17,197 nucleotides of DNA from NCBI GenBank assembly GCA_039045975.1, contig JBCCJA010000069.1:1-17197 (forward strand). Direction: 5' to 3'. The DNA comes from JBCCJA01 sp039045975 (GTDB taxonomy: Bacteria > Planctomycetota > Planctomycetia > Planctomycetales > Planctomycetaceae). The notes beneath the pieces are model-generated. The model was not told the origin of the DNA. It made no database searches and saw only the letters and a program-made list of their open reading frames with translations. A program made the translations under genes and the position numbers. Below, one piece after another: positions 7,705-15,033 of the stretch. Position 1 is the first letter of the stretch. Each line of letters opens with the position of its first letter.

Positions 7705-8811
7705 TTAGAATTCGCCGACGATGAAACCGTCAGACCGGTGGCACAGGAAATCGAAGACCGAATCGATTGTGTTGTCGGGCTCATCCCAAGCCCTGTCCTG
7801 GACGCTGTTAGGCGCGTTGCTGTTCGGTGTGTGGTCGATATTTTCACTGATGAATCGCACCGAGCCGTCTCCCATGACGAATTGGGCCCCCCCGGTGTGA
7901 AGGCTGCTAAAGCTCGAAGCGCACCTCGACGCTTGCCCGGTGCCGCTGACGTCGGCGCAGTTGATCAGAGTTGATCCGCCCCCCAGCACGCCGGTTAAGA
8001 ACCCGTTACTGTTGTCGTCGATACCGGCCGATCCGAAGACGTTGGCCGCCCAGCCCCGTACAGCCGAACCGTCGGGGAACGTTCTTGTATACATGCGCTC
8101 GCCGACGGCCAAGGTGTTCGACAAGCCGTCTGTAATGTTCGCGAAACGCAGTCCGAAGCTGACAAAGGCGTTGTTGGTGTGTGTATTGTCCGAAATCACA
8201 AACATGCCGTTTGAAGCATTTCCATGGTCGACTTCGCCGTTATCGTTCACACCGACGTAGTTACTGGTAGCGATAGCGTTCTCCGGGAAGTTGGCCCCAC
8301 TCGCATTCGCGGTCAGGGCGATCAGACGTTCAAGCCCGGCCACCCCCAACTCTTGGCCTGAGGTGTTGACGGGCGGGCCGACGTCGCTGGGGCAACGGAA
8401 CTTCGCCTGCGGCGTCTGCATCAATTCCCGCTTGGCCGGGTCGGTCAGGGCGTCACTCAGCAGGGTGTCACCAACTTCGAGTGATTGGAATAGCGAATTT
8501 TCTTCCATAAAGGGGAGCAGCATCGCCGCCCAGCTCCACTGGCCGCAGCGTGAGTCAGCGAAATCGAGGCCGTTCTGGCACGGCTGCCCATTGTATTCGT
8601 CATGCTGGGTCAGTACCCCCATCACGAGTCTGTTGTAAGTGTCGTGGTAGTTGTGGATCGCCAACCCGATCTGCTTCAGGTTGTTCTTACAGCTCGTACG
8701 GCGGGCTGCTTCACGGGCCTGCTGAACAGCGGGAAGTAAGAGGGCGACGATGATCGCGATGATCGCGATCACCACGAGTAGCTCGATGAGCGTAAAGCCG
8801 TGTCTTTTCAT
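7705..8811 (-). CDS. DUF1559 prepilin-like protein (type II secretion-type N-terminus)
   Basis: A 368-residue protein with a class III (type IV pilin-like) signal. The short basic leader MKRHG is followed by FTLIELLVVIAIIAIIVALLLPAV, where cleavage is expected after G5 and E10 is the conserved assembly glutamate. QQAREAARRTSCKNNLKQIGLAIHNYHD follows, the hallmark of the planctomycete DUF1559 family. The C-terminal part has the family motif H305 ... FVMGDGSVRFI (G314-D315-G316). Such proteins are thought to be pseudopilin-like components or cargo at the cell surface; planctomycetes carry dozens and the exact role of any copy is unknown. The ATG start has GAGGA nine bases upstream. It is followed by a strong hairpin and then the lipoprotein gene. 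The C-terminus has a Cys near the end (FLCHRSDG) and length is typical. Confidence 0.95.
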   Translation of the reverse strand: MKRHGFTLIELLVVIAIIAIIVALLLPAVQQAREAARRTSCKNNLKQIGLAIHNYHDTYNRLVMGVLTQHDEYNGQPCQNGLDFADSRCGQWSWAAMLLPFMEENSLFQSLEVGDTLLSDALTDPAKRELMQTPQAKFRCPSDVGPPVNTSGQELGVAGLERLIALTANASGANFPENAIATSNYVGVNDNGEVDHGNASNGMFVISDNTHTNNAFVSFGLRFANITDGLSNTLAVGERMYTRTFPDGSAVRGWAANVFGSAGIDDNSNGFLTGVLGGGSTLINCADVSGTGQASRCASSFSSLHTGGAQFVMGDGSVRFISENIDHTPNSNAPNSVQDRAWDEPDNTIDSVFDFLCHRSDGFIVGEF

Positions 8812-9403
8812 CGGAATGGTTCCTCGATTGAGAAAAAAATCGCTATCGAACGACAGCGGTCAGAAAAAGACCTCTCAGCAACAGCCTCGCGAGCGAGACT
8901 TCACGTGCCTGACAGCCCCGAGTGCGACGGCACCGTCGAAACGCGGAGCACGAAACTCGATAAATCGAGCAATGACATCGGGTCTGCTTCGGCTAGAAGC
9001 ATTTACTCAAGATCGTCAATGTTTGTTGGCTTACGTCACGCTCCTTGGCATTGTCATACCTAAGAACGCTCTCACACCACCAAAGCGTCAGAGTCACTAA
9101 GCATAATCACGCACTCTTCAGTGCACGGCAATGAGTTAAGGCCGCTTGGCGATGAGTTTTATTGCCAGATCGCAGGTCTCACGCCTTGCCTTAAAATAGA
9201 CCGTCAGACTGTGGCCTGACTCGCGGATCCGTCATGACGGCCGTGCACGAACTTGGAAGCTTTGTCGCGAAAACATTCCAACGCTTTGACGATGCGGGGT
9301 GCGTCCGTCAGTTCTGTCGCCGTGCCGTCTGAAACGCTGCTGCGAGGCCTGTCGTAGGAATCGAAAACCTCGTTCGTTGCATCGGCCGGTGACGTGGCGC
9401 TAG
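8812..9403. other. Non-coding stretch between DUF1559 and the IS (592 bases)
   Basis: No open frame here looks coding. The stretch is less GC-rich than its surroundings. It holds the Shine-Dalgarno GAGGA for DUF1559 (8821-8825, minus). An interrupted palindrome CTCGAT-AA-ATCGAG sits at 8956-8969, a small hairpin GCACT-CTTC-AGTGC near 9113, and a 12-base palindrome CCGTCATGACGG at 9229-9240. It should contain the DUF1559 promoter, but I could not place a good -35/-10 pair. Before the IS inserted, this was part of a roughly 700-base divergent spacer between DUF1559 and the DUF6428 gene. Confidence 0.6.
9400..9403. repeat. Target-site duplication CTAG, left copy
   Basis: CTAG directly precedes the IS left end and is repeated at 10259-10262 directly after the right end. 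Members of the IS5 family commonly insert at YTAR sites with a four-base duplication, which this matches. Confidence 0.75.
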
Positions 9404-10258
9404 AGCCTGTTGTTGACTTATCCGCCGGTTTCGCAGCACTTTGCGACGATGAGCACGACAGGGAAGTCGTACCCGAGCGACGTCAGCGACGAGCAGTGGG
9501 AGTTCCTGCTGCCCTGCCTCACCCTCATGCGGGAGGACGCCCCGCAGCGGAAGTATCCGCCCCGGGTGCTGTTCAACGCACTGCGCTACCTCGTGCGGAC
9601 CAGAATCCAGTGGCGGTTCCGGCCGAACGACTTCCCACCCTGGCAGGCGGTTTATCAGCAGGCACGCCGCCGGCTCGATGCCGGCGTGTTCGAGGCGATC
9701 GCTCACGACCTGAGGATCTTCGAACGCGTCTGGCTGGGCCGGGACGAAGGCCCGACCGCGGTCGTTCTCGAAGCCCGCACGCCGCAGTCTTCCCCCGAGA
9801 GCGGCGGCCGGGCCGGCTTCGACGGCCGCACGATGAAGCACTGCTCGGAGGTCCACGCCGCCGTCGACACACTCCAGAATTTATCGAGCCTGATCGTCAC
9901 GCCGGCGAACGAGCAGGAGCGGTCCCGGGTCGGCGAACTGGCCGAACACGTTCAAGCGCTGACCGACGGCGGGGTCGAGGTCGCCTTCGTCGATCAAGGC
10001 TACACCGGTCCGAAGGCGAAAGCCGCAGGCGAGCGACACGGGGTCGAGTTGGAAGTCGTCAAACACCACGAGGCGAAACGTGGCTTCGTATTGTTGCCGA
10101 GGCGCTGGGTCGTCGAGCGGACGTTCGGCTGGCCCGGGAGGCACCACCGACTGGCGCGAGATTACGAACGGCTCGCGACGACGCCGGCCGGCTACCACTG
10201 GGTCGCGATGCTCGGCATCCTGCCCGGCAGGTTCGTTCACGGAAGTGCGGAACAGGCT
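9404..10258 (+). mobile_element. IS5-family insertion sequence, 855 bases
   Basis: The element is bounded by imperfect 16-base inverted repeats: left AGCCTGTTGTTGACTT (9404-9419), and right, read inward on the minus strand, AGCCTGTTCCGCACTT (10258-10243). Twelve of 16 bases agree, including the first eight and last four. Flanking CTAG duplications (9400-9403 and 10259-10262) mark a clean insertion. One transposase frame fills it. Size, ends, target choice and protein all fit the IS5 family. It landed in the spacer between the DUF1559 and DUF6428 genes, 116 bases upstream of the latter's ATG. The intact duplication suggests a fairly recent insertion, although the transposase looks damaged. Confidence 0.85.
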
Positions 10259-10330
10259 CTAGGCGGACGGCGAGGTCAGTTCGTCGGCGGTGAATGCCGT
10301 CGCGACCTCCGGGTCGATAAGAGCCAATAA
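9449..10330 (+). CDS. IS5-family transposase, probably inactive
   Basis: A 293-residue frame. The N-terminal part (SDEQWEFLLP, then KYPPRVLFNALRYLVRT and WRFRPNDFPPWQAVYQ) is the helix-turn-helix DUF4096-type domain of IS5 transposases. The C-terminal DDE domain has TPESG-like SSPESGGRAGFDG, AAVDTL, VTPANEQER, FVDQGYTG (D182) and WVVERTFGW (E223). In relatives I remember, the first catalytic aspartate lies in a DSRTLQSTPESG motif; here the matching segment reads LEARTPQSSPESG with E108, so that aspartate appears to be replaced by glutamate. The usual Lys/Arg-rich segment after YDG is also altered (TMKHCSE). The frame runs 24 codons, stop included, past the IS right end into host DNA, while the +1 frame stops at the target-site TAG, hinting at a late frameshift. 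I chose ATG 9449; TTG 9410 is possible. Confidence 0.85.
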   Translation: MSTTGKSYPSDVSDEQWEFLLPCLTLMREDAPQRKYPPRVLFNALRYLVRTRIQWRFRPNDFPPWQAVYQQARRRLDAGVFEAIAHDLRIFERVWLGRDEGPTAVVLEARTPQSSPESGGRAGFDGRTMKHCSEVHAAVDTLQNLSSLIVTPANEQERSRVGELAEHVQALTDGGVEVAFVDQGYTGPKAKAAGERHGVELEVVKHHEAKRGFVLLPRRWVVERTFGWPGRHHRLARDYERLATTPAGYHWVAMLGILPGRFVHGSAEQALGGRRGQFVGGECRRDLRVDKSQ

Positions 10331-10333
10331 TAT
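10328..10333 (+). promoter_or_regulatory. Candidate -10 element upstream of the DUF6428 gene
   Basis: TAATAT lies 41 bases before the ATG in an AT-rich patch. No acceptable -35 is seen at the expected distance, so this is weak. Confidence 0.2.
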
Positions 10334-10374
10334 CGGTCTGCTTACCAACCAGCCTTCGGAATGAAGAGGACCTG

Positions 10375-10830
10375 ATGACCGTCGCCGAACTGACCTCGCT
10401 GCTTTCTAACGACGCGCCGGCCGCGATCCACGTGATGCTGCCCGACGGCGCCTTCGTCCCGGCACACTTCCATGTCACCGAGGTGGCCCGCGTCCGCAAA
10501 GACTTTGTCGACTGCGGCGGGACCCGCCGGACGACGACGTCCTGTTCCGTACAGGTCTGGGTCGCCGACGACGTCGACCACCGCCTCGACACCGCCAAGC
10601 TCGCGCAAATCTTCGAGGCCGCGGCCCCGATCCTCGAATCGACCGACCTGCCGGTCGAGGTCGAGTACGAGGCCGACACGATCGCGCTGTATCCGCTCGC
10701 CGGCGTAGAGGTCACGCCGTCGGGGTTATTGCTGCGGCTGGTCGCGAAGCACACCGACTGCCTCGCCCCCGACCGCTGCGGCGTGACCCCCGGCTCGATC
10801 GAAGGCTGCGGCACGTCGGGCTGCTGTTAG
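10375..10830 (+). CDS. DUF6428-family cysteine-rich protein
   Basis: A 151-residue soluble protein whose motifs match what I remember of the DUF6428 family: AHFHVTEVARV (30-40), DFVDCGGTRR (43-52), VWVADDVDHRL (61-71) and a C-terminal HTDCLAPDRCGV followed by GCGTSGCC at the very end. Histidines and at least six cysteines suggest metal or metalloid binding, but there is no direct proof. From memory, relatives in other phyla sit next to ArsR-type regulators and arsenic genes; no such neighbour is present here, so an arsenic role is only a guess. The ATG has AGAGGA four bases upstream. The IS inserted 116 bases before the start may have separated it from an original promoter. It converges on the LamG-like gene with 16 bases between the two stop codons. 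Confidence 0.8.
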   Translation: MTVAELTSLLSNDAPAAIHVMLPDGAFVPAHFHVTEVARVRKDFVDCGGTRRTTTSCSVQVWVADDVDHRLDTAKLAQIFEAAAPILESTDLPVEVEYEADTIALYPLAGVEVTPSGLLLRLVAKHTDCLAPDRCGVTPGSIEGCGTSGCC

Positions 10831-10846
10831 TGAGCGCTGACTGGGT

Positions 10847-11569
10847 CTAAAGACTCCGCTCCGACGTCGACCAGACTCTTACGTCGTCGATCACCACGCG
10901 CTTCTTCATCGGCACCACGAAGGAAAACTGTGACTTGGTCGGGTGGTCGAACCCGGGCGACGCGTGCGTCACGGAGTATTCGCCGTCGACGACGGCCGTG
11001 ATCGTGTCGCCCGAAATCGTGACTTCGAGGTCGTGCCAGACGTCGGGGGCGATGTCGGCCGTCGTGCGACGCCAGAAGGCCGCGAAGTCGGCTTCCGTCA
11101 TTTTTTCGCCCGCCTTGCGACGCGTGTAGACCGCCTTGTCGAACTTCCCGTTCATGTGGTCTTCGACGGTCAGCGATCGTGGCGTGATATTCACTCCCAG
11201 CACGTGGCCCGCGTGAGCCGTTTTGAGGCGGGAGTCGCTGAAGTTCACGGCGAACCGATGGCCGCGTTCGAACTTAAATCTCAATGACAGGATCAGGTCG
11301 TCGAGGTCGACCTTGTAAAAAACGACCGCGCCATGATCGGCCCGCGGCGAGGTTTCGATCGCGAGCGCCCCGTCGACGAGTGACGCCTGTTTGTCGCCTC
11401 CGGCCCGGCGTGCGCTGTTCGTCGTCCACCCGGGCCCGAGATCTTCGACCGCCAGTCCGCTTTCAGCCCGCTCGAAGTCGTCCGTTAAAATCGGATTAGC
11501 CGTGGCTACCGGAGATAGAGCAAGCATGCAGCAAACGAAGACCGACTCGACTCTACGGGCGGAGCTCAT
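10847..11569 (-). CDS. Secreted LamG/concanavalin-like domain protein
   Basis: A 240-residue protein with an N-terminal signal peptide (about 1-24, ending SPVATA) and no lipobox. The mature part begins TDDFERAE and continues through W48 (GPGWTTNSA), GALAIE, FKFERGHRFAVNFSDS, VWHDLEVTISGDTITAVVDG (177-196) and ends VIDDVRVWS. This is the pattern of the single-domain concanavalin A-like proteins (LamG or family-16-type) common in planctomycetes, which often bind or act on carbohydrates. I see no catalytic pair I can name. The ATG at 11567-11569 follows GGGAG by seven bases; the frame runs upstream to 11818 but that part is not protein-like. The methyltransferase gene lies 252 bases upstream on the same strand. 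Confidence 0.75.
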   Translation of the reverse strand: MSSARRVESVFVCCMLALSPVATANPILTDDFERAESGLAVEDLGPGWTTNSARRAGGDKQASLVDGALAIETSPRADHGAVVFYKVDLDDLILSLRFKFERGHRFAVNFSDSRLKTAHAGHVLGVNITPRSLTVEDHMNGKFDKAVYTRRKAGEKMTEADFAAFWRRTTADIAPDVWHDLEVTISGDTITAVVDGEYSVTHASPGFDHPTKSQFSFVVPMKKRVVIDDVRVWSTSERSL

Positions 11570-11750
11570 ATGTAATCTCCCGGCGGAGGACTTGGCATGA
11601 TCTTCACGCTTGCCGACGGTCGGCCCCGCTCGTTCTGCACCTTCGTGCCTGTTCGACGACTCCACGCTCCGGCTGGTCTGCCTAGAGCCGCTTCGGCCAC
11701 CGGGAGCACGCACGTCGTGGTGACAAAGGCGGACCGGCTGAGGTGTCGGG

Positions 11751-11771
11751 TATACCGTCGTGCGGCACGAC
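11751..11771. promoter_or_regulatory. Operator-like palindrome beside a TATACC element
   Basis: GTCGTG-CGG-CACGAC (11757-11771) is a perfect interrupted palindrome. It abuts TATACC (11751-11756), part of the eight-base palindrome GGTATACC. It lies about 185 bases upstream of the LamG-like gene, in the gap after the methyltransferase. No good -35 accompanies it, so a control role is tentative. Confidence 0.25.
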
Positions 11772-11821
11772 CAGGCAGGGCCGCGGTCAGTCGGGGGCCG
11801 AATTTTCCCGGACCGCAAAAA

Positions 11822-12583
11822 TCACTTTGTCCATTCCACCAAAACGTACCACGCCTGCCAGCGGAGCGGAGGCACGGCGAAGATCGCAGAATCGACGGCC
11901 CTCGCGGCACTCATCGCGATCCCCCCGAACGGCGAGTTTCGCAGAAAGACCGCCCCGATCGTCGTCAGTCCGTAATAGCGGATCGACGTCGAGGTGAATA
12001 CGCGGTCGGCGAAGTCGAAGTCGGGCTTCAATAACGGATGCTCGTCCGGCGTCCGTGCGTCCGGAGTCCTATCTCGATATTTATTAATCAAGACATTGTG
12101 CCCGAGCGGCTCGCGGAAAATCGCGATTCCGCCCGGCCGGAGCACGCGACTGACCTCCGAAACACTCTTTTTTACATCGAGGTGGTGGATAATTCCCGAA
12201 CCGAAAACGAGGTCGAACGACTCGTCTTCGAATGTCATATCCTCGGCATTCATCACGGCAAAACGGACATGGTCGTATCCGGCATCATCGGCGGCCGCGT
12301 TGCCCTGGTCGATCGCCACGTCGGAAATGTCGATCCCCCGGACCGACTTCGCCGTCGACGCGAGCTGCAGAGACCGCTCCCCTTTGGCACAACCGTACTC
12401 CAACACATCGCCGCCGGCAGCCGACTCACGAACCCGTGACTCGTATCGCTCTTCGCAACGGCGAATCGCTTCGTAATACTTCACTTGATCGAGCCGGTTC
12501 TCGTCAGCGAAGCGCTTATTATGAAAGTCTCGCTCGCGCTCGATCCGTTCCGTGTCGGCCGACTCGCTTGTTGCCTGGGGCAT
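11822..12583 (-). CDS. Class I SAM-dependent methyltransferase
   Basis: A 253-residue protein with a Rossmann methyltransferase domain. Motif I is VLEYGCAKG (60-68), D85 in GIDIS is the expected ribose-binding acidic residue, NAEDMTFEDESFDLVFGSG (112-130) covers motifs II-III, HHL is at 133-135, and the post-motif LRPGG is at 148-152. The N-terminal part is a charged helix (RIERERDFHNKRF), and the C-terminal part (after about 165) is variable, hydrophobic and probably sets the substrate. Family-level function is transfer of a methyl group from S-adenosylmethionine; a small-molecule, lipid or sugar substrate is possible and none can be named. The ATG at 12581-12583 has no clear Shine-Dalgarno. 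It lies 252 bases upstream of the LamG-like gene, rather far for tight coupling. Confidence 0.88.
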   Translation of the reverse strand: MPQATSESADTERIERERDFHNKRFADENRLDQVKYYEAIRRCEERYESRVRESAAGGDVLEYGCAKGERSLQLASTAKSVRGIDISDVAIDQGNAAADDAGYDHVRFAVMNAEDMTFEDESFDLVFGSGIIHHLDVKKSVSEVSRVLRPGGIAIFREPLGHNVLINKYRDRTPDARTPDEHPLLKPDFDFADRVFTSTSIRYYGLTTIGAVFLRNSPFGGIAMSAARAVDSAIFAVPPLRWQAWYVLVEWTK

Positions 12584-12719
12584 GTGTCGCCATCGCTAAG
12601 AACGGAAAATTACGACCAACAGAAACGAACGTGTCTCATGACGAGCGGCCGGCCACCGCCGTAACAGCAACGATGCGTCGAGATAAGGCCACTTCACATG
12701 TCGCGTGCGTTTACACGTC

Positions 12720-12767
12720 TCTTCCGCCAATGAGCTTATCGAGTCTTCCGCCGGTGAGCTTATCGAG
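12720..12767. repeat. 24-base tandem duplication
   Basis: Two adjacent units, 12720-12743 and 12744-12767, match at 22 of 24 bases; they differ only at the two-base step AA/GG before the shared TGAGCTTATCGAG. In one plus-strand frame each unit reads as eight residues (SSANELIE, SSAGELIE). Only two copies are present, and the flanks (ACACGTC, CCCGAC) do not continue the repeat. Confidence 0.8.
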
Positions 12768-13298
12768 CCCGACATTCGCGGCTCAAGAGCCAGTGTGCGG
12801 TTCACGGGAAAATCGAATGACTTCGCGTTTCCACCGCTCGGACGAACAAGCCGGAGGGTCCGCAGCATCCGGTCACCGCTCACGCAAGCAGCCGAGCAAT
12901 TCGTGTCCCCTGAATTTCGGAAACGACGTCTTGGGGGATGCGGACGCCGAAACACTTGAGGCGTGAAGTTAGAAACATCGCCACGAGTGTCCGAAGACCG
13001 CCGCTCGCCCGCACAGCGGAACTCGCAATAATCGCAGACGATGAGTTTTCGGCGGCGGGATCGCAGTCGAGGCTGATGGCCGGTTTGCGTGGTTCGCTCT
13101 TCAGACTTCGGGGCTGGCGAGTCGTGACAACTGGTTGGGTCGAATCGCAAAGTCACCGCAAACCTTCTCGCCCGAAGACCGATGCCGATGCGACAGGAGA
13201 CGCACAGTTTCGCGGACGGTCCGGCGGGCATAGGCAGCCCCAACCGCTGCGGTCAGAGATACGACAACTTAGTTAACGACTGACAACATTCTGACGAT

Positions 13299-13339
13299 GA
13301 AAACCGAGCGCGTCCCGAACCTCATTTCCTTAACTCGGT
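13299..13339 (-). terminator. Weak candidate terminator after the sulfatase gene
   Basis: On the minus strand downstream of the sulfatase, ACCGAG and CTCGGT can pair (13303-13308 with 13334-13339) around a 25-base loop, followed by TTTTC. The long loop and short stem make this doubtful. Confidence 0.22.
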
Positions 13340-13371
13340 GCGTCAATCCCTTTCGCCGTGGTCGCTGGTGG

Positions 13372-14919
13372 TCAGCCCTTCGTCCGCTTCGGCTTTTGTG
13401 CCTTCGGTTGTTTGCGTTTCGGCTGATCCGCCGGGATCTCGCTCCAGCCGTGATCGGCGGGGACGTCATAGAAGTCCCGCAGCCGGGCGAGTTCGGTTTT
13501 TAAAGTCGCGACCCGGTCGGCCATCGCCGGGTCTTGGTAGACGCTACGCATCTCGTTCGGATCGGTTTCGAGATCGTACAGCTCCCACTCTTCGCCGCCG
13601 GGGACGTCCTCGTGGTAGAAGCGGATCAGTTTGAAGCGGCCGTCGAAGACGCCCTCGTGGGGCACGACGCGGTGCGGCCGCGGGTACTCGTAGTAGTGGT
13701 AATAGAGTGAGTCACGCCAGTCGGCCGGCGCCTCGCCCTTGAGTAACGGCGTGAGGCCGCGGCCCTGCATGTCGCCCGGGACGTCGACGCCGGCGATCTC
13801 GAGGAACGTCTCCGCGTAGTCGATGTTCTGGACGAGGGCGTCGCAGCGGCTGCCGGGGTCGGTCACGCCGGGCCACCGCGCGATCAGCGGCGTGCGGAAC
13901 GACTCCTCGTACATGAACCGCTTGTCGAACCAGCCGTGCTCGCCGAGGTAGAAACCCTGGTCGGACGAGTACATCACGACGGTGTTCTCGGCGAGCCCCG
14001 TCTCGTCGAGCCAATCGAGCAGCCGCCCGATGTTCTCGTCCATGCCCGCCACGCAGGCGACGTAGTCCCGCATGTAAGCCTGGAACTTCGTGCGGACGAG
14101 TTCGCGTCCTTCGAGGCCGGCGAACAGTTCGGCCCGCTCCGGCCAGATATCGGCCTTCAGGTCCCGCCCGAGCGACATCGTCTCTTCGATCGACATGTCC
14201 TGGTTGCCGGCCGCGAAGCCGCGTCCCGAATAGTCGTCGAACAGCGACGCCGGCTCTTCGGACTCGACGCCCTCCAGCTTCTTCTTCCAGCGGTCCGACG
14301 GCAGCCACCAGCGGTGTGGCGCCTTGTAGTGGACCATCGCGAAGAACGGCTCGGGCCGCTCGGCCGCGTCGTCGAGCCATTCGAGCGCGATGTCGGTCAC
14401 GACGTCACTCGAGTGGCCCTCGTAGGTCTTGCTGCCGTTCTCGGAGAGCAGGATCGGGTCCTCGTACCGCCCCTGGCCCTTGAGCACTTCCCAGTGGTCG
14501 AAACCCTGCATCGCCCCGTTGAGGTGGATCTTGCCGATCATCGCCGTGCGGTAACCCGACTCGCGGAGGTACTTCTGCACCTGCGGCTGGTCGTGGTCGA
14601 ACGGCTCGTTGCTTTTATTCGTGAATTTGCTGTTCTTGTGGCTGTGCTTGCCGGTCAGCAGCGTCGCCCGGCTGGGGGCGCAGATCGAGTTCGCGACGTA
14701 GGCCCGGTCGAACGTCACGCCGCCGGCGGCGAGCCGGTCGAGATTCGGCGTGAACCCGCTCGCGTGCCCGCCGTACGCGCCGACGGAGTTCACGGCGTGG
14801 TCATCGGAGAACAGCCACAAGATGTTCGGCCGCTCGGCGGAGATCGCCGTGCCGACGAGGCACGGAAAGAGCAGCGCGACAGACAAGACACGCGACACGA
14901 GAACGGTCGGGTTGGGCAC
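13372..14919 (-). CDS. Secreted formylglycine-dependent sulfatase
   Basis: A 515-residue family S1-type sulfatase that would hydrolyse sulfate esters, probably on polysaccharides. A signal peptide (about 1-28, ending GTAISA) exports it. Metal-site residues open the fold in SDDHA (D39, D40). The activation motif CAPSRATLLTG (C80) is the cysteine form oxidised to formylglycine. SSDQGFYLGEHGW (D320, Q321) gives further metal ligands, and ELYDLETDPNE near the C-terminus is the usual end of the domain. The last 15 or so residues are very basic (KRKQPKAQKPKRTKG), which is unusual. I chose the GTG at 14917-14919 because GGAG lies seven bases upstream and the signal peptide follows at once; a TTG at 14985 would add 22 residues and overlaps a candidate promoter. 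No anaerobic or FGE-type maturase gene is in the window. Confidence 0.95.
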   Translation of the reverse strand: MPNPTVLVSRVLSVALLFPCLVGTAISAERPNILWLFSDDHAVNSVGAYGGHASGFTPNLDRLAAGGVTFDRAYVANSICAPSRATLLTGKHSHKNSKFTNKSNEPFDHDQPQVQKYLRESGYRTAMIGKIHLNGAMQGFDHWEVLKGQGRYEDPILLSENGSKTYEGHSSDVVTDIALEWLDDAAERPEPFFAMVHYKAPHRWWLPSDRWKKKLEGVESEEPASLFDDYSGRGFAAGNQDMSIEETMSLGRDLKADIWPERAELFAGLEGRELVRTKFQAYMRDYVACVAGMDENIGRLLDWLDETGLAENTVVMYSSDQGFYLGEHGWFDKRFMYEESFRTPLIARWPGVTDPGSRCDALVQNIDYAETFLEIAGVDVPGDMQGRGLTPLLKGEAPADWRDSLYYHYYEYPRPHRVVPHEGVFDGRFKLIRFYHEDVPGGEEWELYDLETDPNEMRSVYQDPAMADRVATLKTELARLRDFYDVPADHGWSEIPADQPKRKQPKAQKPKRTKG

Positions 14920-14956
14920 GGCGGGACTCCGGAAGGACGGGTGGGTCGGCTCGGAA

Positions 14957-14985
14957 AATATGCGGTACCGTGAATGCGTCCGCAA
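14957..14985 (-). promoter_or_regulatory. Weak candidate promoter for the sulfatase
   Basis: On the minus strand TTGCGG (14985-14980) is followed after 17 bases by CATATT (14962-14957, four of six consensus bases), 37 bases before the GTG start. Spacing is ideal but the -35 matches only its first three bases. Confidence 0.28.
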
Positions 14986-15033
14986 CGCCCGTCCGTCCCG
15001 CGAAGCCCGGCCCGCCGCCCGCGTGGCCCGGTC

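Larger units (their letters stand above)
12584..13371. other. Gene-poor stretch of 788 bases
   Basis: Open frames exist on both strands (for example 12596-13243 minus and 12938-13276 plus). Their translations are rich in Arg, Ser and Pro and show no family motif, no signal peptide and no start context, so I treat them as chance. Base composition is nearer balance than in the flanking genes. The only structured item is a 24-base tandem duplication (12720-12767). It could be the relic of a decayed gene or a long regulatory spacer upstream of the methyltransferase. Confidence 0.55.

Noticed and set aside
9308..9856. Minus-strand frame crossing the IS left end
   Set aside because: It is mostly antisense to the transposase and crosses a defined IS boundary. 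Joining the two IS flanks gave no protein-like frame, so I found no gene broken by the insertion.
11597..12034. Plus-strand frames upstream of the LamG-like gene and across the methyltransferase 3' end
   Set aside because: They overlap a clear methyltransferase on the other strand and have shadow-like composition.
12720..12767. CRISPR-like repeat
   Set aside because: Only two directly adjacent units with no spacer between them and no cas gene in the window.
12596..13243. 215-residue minus-strand frame in the gene-poor stretch
   Set aside because: Low-information Arg/Ser/Pro-rich translation with scattered Cys, no signal peptide, start context or recognisable motif.
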